In this document: positions 11,597 through 19,109 of the stretch, in pieces
Layout: every line of letters begins with the position of its first letter
Position numbering within the stretch: the first letter of the stretch is position 1
Assembly: GCA_965221215.1 (NCBI GenBank)
Contig: OZ244872.1
Span: 992,001 to 1,056,000 of the forward strand
DNA from: Aldehydirespirator sp965221215
GTDB lineage: Bacteria; Actinomycetota; Acidimicrobiia; Acidimicrobiales; Aldehydirespiratoraceae
Direction: 5' to 3'
Length of the DNA stretch: 64,000 nucleotides
Position numbers and translations under genes: made by a program
The notes under the pieces: model-generated
Seen by the model: only the letters and a program-made list of their open reading frames with translations
Databases searched by the model: none
Told to the model about the DNA's origin: nothing

Positions 11597-12550
11597 ATGT
11601 CCGTGGAACTGTTGCACGATCGGCGCGATCAACTTCCGTCCACGGTGTCGGTGGCGGCTGCCATCGGGGTGTTCGACGGGGTGCATCTCGGCCACCAGGA
11701 GGTGCTCACCCACGTCCGCAAGACGGCGGAGCGCCTGGGCGCGGCCTCGGCGGTGGTCACGTTCGACGCCCACCCCGCCCATGTGGTCCGCCCCGAGAAC
11801 GCGCCGAAGCTGCTGACCACCCTCGAGCAGAAGCTGGAGCTGCTCGAGGCGCAGGGACTCGACTACGCCTATGTGATCGAGTTCGACGAGGTCCGGGCCG
11901 GGACTCGCCCCGAGGAGTTCGTGGAGCAGGTCTTCCTCGACGCTCTGCACGCCCGGGCGGTGGTGGTGGGGGAGGACTTCCACTTCGGCAAGGGCCGCAC
12001 CGGCAACGTGGCCGAACTGGAGCGCCTGGGGTCCGAGTGGGGTTTCGAGGTGGTGCCGTTGAAGCTGATCCGCCACCACCGAGACGCCCGCGAGCCGGTG
12101 TCGTCCACCGCGGTGCGCCGGGCTCTGGCCGGCGGCGACGTGGCTGGGGCGGCGGCCATGCTGGGCCGCGGCTACGAGGTGCGCGGCACGGTGGTGCCCG
12201 GCGACAAGCGCGGGGGCACGGTCGGGTTCCCCACCGCCAACGTGCCGGTCCCCAAGCGCATGGCCTGGCCCGCCGACGCGGTGTATGCGGGCTGGTGCAC
12301 GCTGCCCGACGGCCAACGCCGGGGGTGCGCCATCAACATCGGCCGCCGACCCACGTTCTTCGAGCACGCCGAGCAGTCGCTGCTGGAGGCCCACCTCATC
12401 GACTTCGAGGGCGACCTGTACGGCCGCGAGGTGCGGGTGGAGTTCGTCGACTTCCTGCGCAGCGAGCGCAAGTTCGAGGGCATAGAGCAGCTCTCCGCCC
12501 AACTGGCGATAGACGTGGCCGACGCCCGCCGCCGCCTAGGCCTGTCGTAG
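11597..12550 (+). CDS. ribF: Bifunctional riboflavin kinase / FAD synthetase
   Basis: Converts riboflavin to FMN and FAD. The N-terminal nucleotidyltransferase domain has GVFDGVHLGHQ (24-34), and later GEDFHFGKGRTGNVAEL and the S-STAVRRAL segment; the C-terminal flavokinase domain has RGTVVPGDKRGG-TVGFPTANV and the NIGRRPTF-E strand. The ATG at 11597 gives 317 residues, the usual length; the frame is open upstream but without family similarity. The 186-bp gap before it has a possible -10 (TAACCT near 11567). rpsO usually follows ribF in bacteria but is not found here. Confidence 0.93.
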   Translation: MSVELLHDRRDQLPSTVSVAAAIGVFDGVHLGHQEVLTHVRKTAERLGAASAVVTFDAHPAHVVRPENAPKLLTTLEQKLELLEAQGLDYAYVIEFDEVRAGTRPEEFVEQVFLDALHARAVVVGEDFHFGKGRTGNVAELERLGSEWGFEVVPLKLIRHHRDAREPVSSTAVRRALAGGDVAGAAAMLGRGYEVRGTVVPGDKRGGTVGFPTANVPVPKRMAWPADAVYAGWCTLPDGQRRGCAINIGRRPTFFEHAEQSLLEAHLIDFEGDLYGREVRVEFVDFLRSERKFEGIEQLSAQLAIDVADARRRLGLS

Positions 12551-12614
12551 AAGCAAGCACTCCGTCATCGTGGCCGAACCCCGGCTCGCGGTTCACGATG
12601 TTACGCTGCGGTTC

Positions 12615-12758
12615 ATGGCGAAGCAGACGGGCGCGGCAAGTCTGAAGGCCCCCAGCGCGGGCAAGCACATTGCCGATGACCGGAGCCAGGCTGCAGCGAT
12701 CGGCGGGAGCGACCTGCTTCAGGATGTCCTGGACGAGATCGGCGCTCAGGACCCCTAA
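12615..12758 (+). CDS. Possible 47-residue protein, unrecognised
   Basis: A short frame after ribF, starting at ATG 12615 (MAKQTGAASLKAPSAGK) and ending DLLQDVLDEIGAQDP. The N-terminal half is basic, the C-terminal half acidic and helical. No good ribosome-binding site is visible and I know no family for it. It could be chance coding in the ribF/DUF222 gap. Low confidence. Confidence 0.22.
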   Translation: MAKQTGAASLKAPSAGKHIADDRSQAAAIGGSDLLQDVLDEIGAQDP

Positions 12759-12778
12759 CTCAGCAACGCCGGCTCCCC

Positions 12779-14449
12779 TCATGGCACCCTGAGGCCATAG
12801 ACCGGAAGCGACGCCTGGCTTGACGGCGGTTGCGTTGCCGCCTGAAGTTGGCTCAGGTCAGCGCAAGACAGCAGACGGCGTGGACGTCGCGGCAATCCCA
12901 GGCGGGCCTCAGACCGGTTCGGGGCAGGGTCCGGGTTGGGCAAACCCGAAGTGAAGAGGGGCTGCTCACCAGGGTCTTGGGGGCCGGAGCGGTCGTCACT
13001 GACTCGGCCATGGGCGGGGGAAGCGAAGAGCGGCCTCGCGCTGGCGTGATGCGGGTTCTCTCGATCGGTTGAACCCGGCGGGCTGGGCGCCCCGGATCGT
13101 TCGCGGGTGGCCCTGGCGCGCTGTAGCGCGGCTCGGGCGGTTTGGGGGCCGGGTCTGGGGGCCGGCTCTGCAGCCGGGTTGGGCTCGCAGGGCGCCGCCG
13201 CGGCGGGCTCGGGCTGGTTCGGTGGCTTGAACAGCGGTTGAGGCTGTTCGGGTGCGTGTGCGGGTCCGTGATGGGTCCGCTGGGGTGGGTGCAGAGTGTG
13301 GTGGCCGTCGGGGCGCTTGTGGATTTGCCAGTTGTCGTGGTGTATTCGGTGATGGCAGCTCCAGCAGACTGAGACGAGGTTGTCGAGTTTGGTGGGTCCG
13401 CCCTGCGAGGCGGCCTCGATGTGATGGCCCTGGCACATTGCGGGGTTGGCGCCGCAGTGGAAGCAGCCGCCCCACCTGGCGATCAATAGCTGCCATTGGG
13501 CTTCGGTGACGGTGCGGCGCGACTGGGTGCGCCAGATTGGCTGGCCACAGCGGTCATAGACGACGCCGGTGAGCTTGGCGTTGCAGGAGAGTTGTTCGAG
13601 CACCGTCTTGGGCAGCCGCTGCCCATCGGGAAGCTCGGCTATGAGTTCGCCGGTGGTGTCGTCGACATGGGCGACGACGCAGATGTCGGCGTGGGGCTTG
13701 CCGCCTCCGCTACCAGCAACGCCGCCGGTGTTGGAAGTCAGGTTGTCGAGGGCGTCGGCCATGCACTGGTCGAAGCTGCGCCGCTGGGTGTGGCTGTTCT
13801 CGGCGGCTTGCGCCTTGTCGGTGTCGTGTAGGCGGCGGGCCTCGGCGCGCAGCCGGTTAGCGATGCGGTTCCCCGTGGCAGGGTCGAACTCGCCGTGCAG
13901 GTGCATCATGCCGTCGTCTGCGTCCCACACTCGCACTCGGCGCTTGGCTCGTAGCCGCTGGTAGTCAGCTTCGCCGCCGTCGCTTTGGCGGCTAGCGGTC
14001 CAGCGGCGCGCTTCGCTGATGAACTGCTCGGGGCGCATCGATTGGGCCTTGGCCAACAGGCCGCTGTCATACTCGACCGCAGCGGCGCTGGTCTTGGAAA
14101 TGGCGTCGGCCAGCCGCTTGGCATTGTCACGCGAGACTTGCCCTGACTCCACCGCGTCTCGCACGGCGGGCGCAGCCTCGATCACCCGGGCCGTGTTGAC
14201 CGTGGTTCTTGCGTCGCGCTGCGACAGTCCGGCGGCATCGGCCAAGGCCCGGGCGCCGCCGTCGCCGTGCTGCTCGCGCCCCGCGATGATCCGAGCCGCG
14301 GCCACCTGGAACGCCGACCCCGCAGCCATGAACGCCCTGGAGATCTCCAGCGCCTCGCGCGCCTCAGCACACGACACCGAGCCCTCATTCACCAAGGCCA
14401 AAATCTCTTGGGCGGTGGCCTCGGCCCGTCGGGCGGCTTCGATCAACAT
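12779..14449 (-). CDS. DUF222 protein with C-terminal HNH endonuclease domain (13E12-type)
   Basis: A 556-residue protein of a family very common in actinobacteria, often in many copies and associated with mobile DNA; function unproven. DUF222 spans roughly residues 1-320 and includes the conserved HGEFDPATGNRI-like segment (185-197). The HNH nuclease domain is at about 328-376: CFHC, GHHIEAASQGGPTKLDNLVSVCWSCHHRIH, with zinc Cys pairs and the catalytic His. A Pro-rich, low-complexity tail follows (390-556). The gene starts at the ATG complement of 14449. It sits where rpsO/pnp might be expected after ribF, so it marks an accessory insertion. Confidence 0.85.
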   Translation of the reverse strand: MLIEAARRAEATAQEILALVNEGSVSCAEAREALEISRAFMAAGSAFQVAAARIIAGREQHGDGGARALADAAGLSQRDARTTVNTARVIEAAPAVRDAVESGQVSRDNAKRLADAISKTSAAAVEYDSGLLAKAQSMRPEQFISEARRWTASRQSDGGEADYQRLRAKRRVRVWDADDGMMHLHGEFDPATGNRIANRLRAEARRLHDTDKAQAAENSHTQRRSFDQCMADALDNLTSNTGGVAGSGGGKPHADICVVAHVDDTTGELIAELPDGQRLPKTVLEQLSCNAKLTGVVYDRCGQPIWRTQSRRTVTEAQWQLLIARWGGCFHCGANPAMCQGHHIEAASQGGPTKLDNLVSVCWSCHHRIHHDNWQIHKRPDGHHTLHPPQRTHHGPAHAPEQPQPLFKPPNQPEPAAAAPCEPNPAAEPAPRPGPQTARAALQRARATRERSGAPSPPGSTDRENPHHASARPLFASPAHGRVSDDRSGPQDPGEQPLFTSGLPNPDPAPNRSEARLGLPRRPRRLLSCADLSQLQAATQPPSSQASLPVYGLRVP

Positions 14450-14702
14450 GACCGCAGCATCCCACAGCGGTGTGACAACCGCCCCTTCTCATGCCTTTCA
14501 ATTGGACATCATCCTGACAAGACGGACTTGCCCGTTGACGATCAGCCCGGCTGTCGGCGACCATACCGTCCAGGGGATAGACGGGCGAGTCTCGTAGGGT
14601 TCTGCCTGACGAGATGCGGCCCAGCCGTTCGGAAAGTGTGACACGGGAGTGATCAGCCGCTACGGTTCGCGGCACTTCTCGACCCGAATGGAGCGCCATG
14701 CC

Positions 14703-14945
14703 ATGAGCACCGAGGCCGGGCAACGCCCGTCCCGTGGCCAAGACGACGGCCAGCGCTCGCGGCTTGGTGACTTCCTGGTGAGCGCGGCGCTCATCTTCGA
14801 CTTCGCGGGAGTGCTCGGTTGGCGCAGCGTCTCAACGGTGCAGAATCCCACCGACGCGGACGCGCTCGCCGCGGACTGGGATGCCGTGGGCAGCGACTTG
14901 CGTTGGGCGATGGGTCGCCATCCATCCAATCGCCCCACACTGTGA
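14703..14945 (+). CDS. Small hypothetical protein (80 residues)
   Basis: Starts at ATG 14703 (MSTEAGQRPSRGQDDGQRSR), contains one hydrophobic stretch (FLVSAALIFDFAGVLGWRSV, about 24-43) and ends DLRWAMGRHPSNRPTL. It may be a single-pass membrane or a helical soluble protein. I do not recognise a family. It is divergent from the DUF222 gene and faces a restriction-enzyme remnant. The composition looks coding but evidence is limited. Confidence 0.4.
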   Translation: MSTEAGQRPSRGQDDGQRSRLGDFLVSAALIFDFAGVLGWRSVSTVQNPTDADALAADWDAVGSDLRWAMGRHPSNRPTL

Positions 14946-14970
14946 CCCTCCTCAGGCACCGCAACGGCTC

Positions 14971-15210
14971 CTAGCAGGTCGCCTGCTCTGTCGTCCAGCG
15001 GCGGAAGTGAGCGAGCACGGCCCGGTGCCGCTCGGAGTAGTCGGCACCCTCGTGAAAGGTTTCGTAGACCACGGCAAGGTCGTCCTCGTCGAGCCCGTAG
15101 AGGTGGGCTACGCAGGCATCCAACTCGCAGATCAGATCCTGCTTGCTGACCTCGTCGGTGACTGACCCCACCGGTACGGCAGGTGCGGTGGCTTCTGCGC
15201 CGCGACGCAT
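14971..15210 (-). pseudogene. C-terminal remnant of a type II restriction-modification enzyme
   Basis: The frame encodes SKQDLICELDACVAHLYGLDEDDLAVVYETFHEG followed by YSERHRAVLAHFRRW. This LDA-VAHLYGL-EDDL...F pattern is the extreme C-terminus of large type IIG/Eco57I-like restriction-methylase proteins (usually over 900 residues). Nothing of the methylase or nuclease domains is present upstream, where an intact nucleotidyltransferase gene begins. I read it as the relic of a deleted restriction system. Match is by recognition of the motif, not by alignment. Confidence 0.55.
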
Positions 15211-15246
15211 GATGTGCTGGGGTTGCAGCGCTGCTTCTTGTCACCC

Positions 15247-15813
15247 TCAGGCCGTTGCCGGTGGCCGGTCGTCATCCCCGCCTCGTTGGCTGAGGCGCTC
15301 CAAGCGGTCTTGTACCCACAGCAGCTGGCGCTTCGTGAGCGGCTCTCCCGGGAACACCGACTCCACCACATCATTGACCTGGGCGGCGGTCTCGTAGCCG
15401 CCCTGTTCTAGAAGAAGGTCGAGATCTCGGACGTCGAGGGCGCGGGCTGCTCTCGCCTTCATGGCCAGCATCTGCTCGCTGCTCGCCGCGAGGACCGTCA
15501 AGGAGGGATGGTCGAACACAACAGCCCCGTGCCGCTCGTGGGGGCGGGGCATATAGGGCGTGGCTGCCTCATTGATCCAAGTTGTGGGCCAGCCTCGCTG
15601 TCTGGCGATTGTCTGTGCCGCAGCCATGACCGCTCCGTAACCCTCCTCGATGGCGGCATCGACGTCCCGGGTCACTCTGTCAGCGGAGTGTGCCAGGAGC
15701 ATCGCGGCGCCTCCGGTGACATAGATCCGGCCGCGCCGGCCGTGCTTCTGCAAGGCTGCGGCAAGCTCCCCCAAGGCTTCTGACAGGCCCGCTCGGTTGA
15801 ACTCAGGACTCAC
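15247..15813 (-). CDS. Minimal nucleotidyltransferase, toxin-like (DUF6036/AbiEii-like)
   Basis: The 188-residue protein has a polymerase-beta-type core: GG at residues 34-35 in YVTGGAAMLLA and R-x-T-R-DVDAAIE with acidic residues at 50-52, followed by a helical C-terminal region (ALDVRDLDLLLEQGGYETAAQVNDVVESVFP). Such proteins are the enzymatic half of two-gene toxin-antitoxin modules in which the toxin transfers nucleotides, in known cases to tRNA 3' ends. The GTG start follows the stop of the upstream gene with no gap, so the pair is co-translated. Family assignment is by motif. Confidence 0.65.
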   Translation of the reverse strand: MSPEFNRAGLSEALGELAAALQKHGRRGRIYVTGGAAMLLAHSADRVTRDVDAAIEEGYGAVMAAAQTIARQRGWPTTWINEAATPYMPRPHERHGAVVFDHPSLTVLAASSEQMLAMKARAARALDVRDLDLLLEQGGYETAAQVNDVVESVFPGEPLTKRQLLWVQDRLERLSQRGGDDDRPPATA

Positions 15814-16206
15814 TCACACCACGACCAGCTCGCGTTCGTCGATCCACATGCCGTGGACCTCGAACGACGCCGGCGTCGCCATGATCACCGAGCCCCGCTC
15901 GAACTCGCCGTAGTGCGCCGGCCACCACATGCGGTCGAGATACCGGCCGGGCTGTTGCGTCCACGCCGGCATGCGCATGTCGGCGCGACGGCACAGGTGC
16001 TCCACATACGCGGCGAGGAAGGCGTCCCAGCGCTTGTCGAAAGGCTCGGGTTCATCGGCGACTAGCAACTCGCGTTCTGCTTCGTTGGCGTGCTCCCAGA
16101 CCATCCCGAAGTCGTGGAGAATCACCCTGGCGCGGAACTCATCATCGAAGCCCCGCAGCGCTGGCACATAGCAGGTGAGCCGGTTCGCCGTGATCGTGCT
16201 GTCCAT
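15814..16206 (-). CDS. Partner (putative antitoxin) of the nucleotidyltransferase
   Basis: A 130-residue acidic, Trp-rich protein (RLTCYVPALRGFDDEFRARVILHDFGMVWEHANEAERE near the N-terminus; WWPAHYGEFERGSVIMATPASFEVHGMWIDERELVVV at the end, shown in part). I do not recognise a named family. Its TGA is directly followed by the GTG of the nucleotidyltransferase, a spacing typical of antitoxin-toxin pairs with the antitoxin first. No helix-turn-helix is obvious, so any autoregulation would be atypical. Confidence 0.5.
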   Translation of the reverse strand: MDSTITANRLTCYVPALRGFDDEFRARVILHDFGMVWEHANEAERELLVADEPEPFDKRWDAFLAAYVEHLCRRADMRMPAWTQQPGRYLDRMWWPAHYGEFERGSVIMATPASFEVHGMWIDERELVVV

Positions 16207-16381
16207 GCGCCCTGCCCCAACCGTCGGCTACGGCACCTGCCGTTGCGATCACTCTAGGGCGCGGCATGCAACGCTGGAGAGGGCGGGCCAGCCATCTGCG
16301 CCGGGCATCGACAGTCCGGCGAGGTTGCTCAGATGCGAGCCTGGTAAACCCAGTTGGGCAGCGCTTGTGGAGCTGGGGTGT

Positions 16382-18994
16382 TTAGCGGTTCAGTATGGCG
16401 GTGGCTAGGCGGTTGGACTCTCGGGCTCTCAGGGCGACGTTTATGTCTAGTCGCTCCAGGTGCTGGGCGATCTGCTTGGTGCCCTGGGGCAGGGGGTGTT
16501 CGGCCATGAATGCGTGTACACCGGTGGCTTGCTCGGGCCGGTCGAGCGCGGTTATCCCCTCGAGCATTCGGGCCAGGGCGTGGCTGGCCGGGAAGACTTC
16601 TTGCAGACGGTCCCAGTGTGCGGTCAAGAAAGCCCACGCCACCGACCCGCAGACCCGGTTGGTGAGGGCCCGCCTCAGCAGGTAGGGGCTGTCCTGGGAG
16701 CGGACCGAGCCGTCTAGGGTGCCCGCCAGGATGGTGCCCACGAGGTGCTCGTCGCGGAAGTCGGCCAGCGCGGCCAGGTGGCGCTGCTCGGTCTGGGGAT
16801 CCGGCGCGGTCTCGAAGCGCTGCCGGATGCGGGCGAAGTCGTCGGCGTCGCCGTGGGCCGCGGCCACGCTCAGAGCCGCCGACGCCAGCGTGGGGTCGGG
16901 ATGGTCGAGCCTCTGGCGGCAGGCTTCGACGGTGGCGGGGTGATCGGCTACCGCGCCCCGCAGCAGCAGCAGCGTCGCCCGCAGCTCGCGGGTGCGGTCG
17001 TCCTCGCCGCGGCCGGGCGGATCGAGTCCGACGCTGGCTTCGGCAGCTTCGGAGGCGGCCACGACGAGTTCACAGAAGCGCTGGGCCGCGTCGGCTTCCA
17101 GCAGTCGGCGCAGGTGCGACAGGGCCGCGGCGATGGCCTGCCACACGGTGAGGTCGCGCTCGTCGATGCAGGCCCGCAGCACGAAGTCGGCGAAGGCGGG
17201 TGCGTCGAGGTGCCCGGCCAGGGTGGAGGCCCAGGCGTCGTCCACCAGGCCGTGACGCTCCTGCGGGCTGCGGTCGTCGGGTGCGGCCGCCAGGGCTTCG
17301 GGACTCGGGTCTTGGCGGAAGAACCCCGAAGCGCCGCCGTTCATTGTCACCGGCCCTGCCGCGGCGCCGGTGAGGATCCGAGCGGGCTGGTCGAGCAGCA
17401 CCCGCAGCTCGTGCTGTGAGGCGCTGTGAGGGCTCGCCGGTGACGCTTGATCCGCGTTTCCGCCCTCGGAGTTGCGATTCGGGGGCGGCTGTTGGTCGGC
17501 TCGCCGGTCCTCGGAGACTTCCCGCAGGCGCACCGGGACGGCCCAGCTGCGCTGGTCGGCCTGTTGCGGATCGAGCGTGAAATGCCGCTGCGACAGGCGC
17601 AGGCCGTGGTCGGTGGCGGCTGCGGCCACCGCCGGATAGCCGCCCTGGTGGATCCAGCCGTCCATGATCTGGCCCACCGGCTGGCCCGAGGCGTCGGCCA
17701 GGGCGCGCCACAGGTCGGAGGTGACGGTGTTGGCGTGGGCGTGGCGGCGCAGGTACAGGCGCACGCCGGCACGGAACGTCTCCGGCCCCAGATACTGCTC
17801 CAGCATGCGCACCAGCGCCGCGCCCTTCTCGTAGGTGATCACGTCGAACATGTCCTCGGCCTCGGCGGGGGAGTGCACCGGATACTCCACCGGCCGGGTG
17901 CTGGCCAGGGCGTCGGTGGCCAGCGCCGAGGCCCGGCTGCGGCAGAACGACGACCACACCTGCCAGTCGGGCCGGTAGGCGTCGGTGCAGGCCGTCTCCA
18001 TGAAGGTGGCGAAGGCCTCGTTGAGCCAGATGCCCTCCCACCACTCCATGGTGACCAGATCCCCGAACCACATGTGGGCCAGCTCATGGTTGATCACCGC
18101 AGCCACCCGCTGCAGATCGGGTCCGCTGGCGGTGCCGGGATCCACCAGCAGCAGCACCTCCCTGAACGTCACGCAGCCCAGGTTCTCCATGGCGCCGAAG
18201 GCGAAGTCGGGGATGGCCACCAGATCGACCTTGTCGGAGGGATACCCCAGCCCGTAGTAGTCGGAGAGCCACTCCAGGGCGTGGGCGGCCACATCGAGGG
18301 CGAAGCCGGTCTGGTCGCCGCGGCCGGGCCGGTGGATTACCCGCACCGGCACCCCGCCGCAGTCGATCGGCTCGGTGGCCTCCAGCGGACCCACCACGAA
18401 GGCCACCAGGTAGGTGGACATGGCCATGGTGGTGGCGAAGCTGACCCGCACTCGGCCGTCGGGCTGCGGCTCGCGCCCGGTCTCGGCCGTGTTCGACACC
18501 GCCAGCAGGCCCTCGTCCACGATCAGGGTGGTGGCGAAGGTGGCCTTGAGGGCGGGCTCGTCGAAGCAGGGAAAGGCCCGGCGGGCGTCGGTGGACTCGA
18601 ACTGGGTAGTGGCGATGGTGTGGACCGTGCCGGCGTCGTCGGTGTAGGTCGACCGGTAGAAGCCGTGAAGCTGGTCGTTGAGGATGCCGTCGAAAGCGAT
18701 GTCGAGCCGGGCCGGACCTGCCGCCAACGGGCCGGATCCGTGGCTGGGGGTCAGCGTCAGCCGCTCGGATTCGGCGTCGAGCGCCGAGTCGAGCTCGGTC
18801 GCCGCACCGTCGGCGCCGATCAGTCGGGCGTCGCCGATGCTCAGCTCCGCCGCGTTGAGGATGATCGACTCGGCTGGCCCGGCGATGTCGATGTCGATGG
18901 ACACCCTCCCGGCAAAGGCGGCCGTCTCAAGGTCGGGCGACAGCTCGATGGCGTAGTGCCGGGGGACAACGCCGAGCGGAAGTCTCGGACTCAC
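16382..18994 (-). CDS. pepN: Aminopeptidase N-type M1 metallopeptidase
   Basis: Cytosolic zinc aminopeptidase. With the GTG at 18994 the protein has 870 residues and begins SPRLPLGVVPRHYAIELSPDL as M1 enzymes do; the frame is open for another 32 codons with unrelated sequence. The substrate motif GAMENLG is at about 265, the zinc motif HELAHMWFG at about 299, and the third ligand in NEAFATFME about 20 residues later. The C-terminal ERAP1-like helical domain follows. An insert rich in polar residues (about 515-560) is unusual but in frame. Confidence 0.9.
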   Translation of the reverse strand: MSPRLPLGVVPRHYAIELSPDLETAAFAGRVSIDIDIAGPAESIILNAAELSIGDARLIGADGAATELDSALDAESERLTLTPSHGSGPLAAGPARLDIAFDGILNDQLHGFYRSTYTDDAGTVHTIATTQFESTDARRAFPCFDEPALKATFATTLIVDEGLLAVSNTAETGREPQPDGRVRVSFATTMAMSTYLVAFVVGPLEATEPIDCGGVPVRVIHRPGRGDQTGFALDVAAHALEWLSDYYGLGYPSDKVDLVAIPDFAFGAMENLGCVTFREVLLLVDPGTASGPDLQRVAAVINHELAHMWFGDLVTMEWWEGIWLNEAFATFMETACTDAYRPDWQVWSSFCRSRASALATDALASTRPVEYPVHSPAEAEDMFDVITYEKGAALVRMLEQYLGPETFRAGVRLYLRRHAHANTVTSDLWRALADASGQPVGQIMDGWIHQGGYPAVAAAATDHGLRLSQRHFTLDPQQADQRSWAVPVRLREVSEDRRADQQPPPNRNSEGGNADQASPASPHSASQHELRVLLDQPARILTGAAAGPVTMNGGASGFFRQDPSPEALAAAPDDRSPQERHGLVDDAWASTLAGHLDAPAFADFVLRACIDERDLTVWQAIAAALSHLRRLLEADAAQRFCELVVAASEAAEASVGLDPPGRGEDDRTRELRATLLLLRGAVADHPATVEACRQRLDHPDPTLASAALSVAAAHGDADDFARIRQRFETAPDPQTEQRHLAALADFRDEHLVGTILAGTLDGSVRSQDSPYLLRRALTNRVCGSVAWAFLTAHWDRLQEVFPASHALARMLEGITALDRPEQATGVHAFMAEHPLPQGTKQIAQHLERLDINVALRARESNRLATAILNR

Positions 18995-19109
18995 GCCCCG
19001 AAGGTACTCGCAGGGTCGGGCGTCGCCGGAGGCCGAGCGGGTGGGCCATGCAAGCGCTTCGACGCCGGCATGAGACGGGCATGCAGGCACCGAAGCTGAG
19101 TGACGAGAT

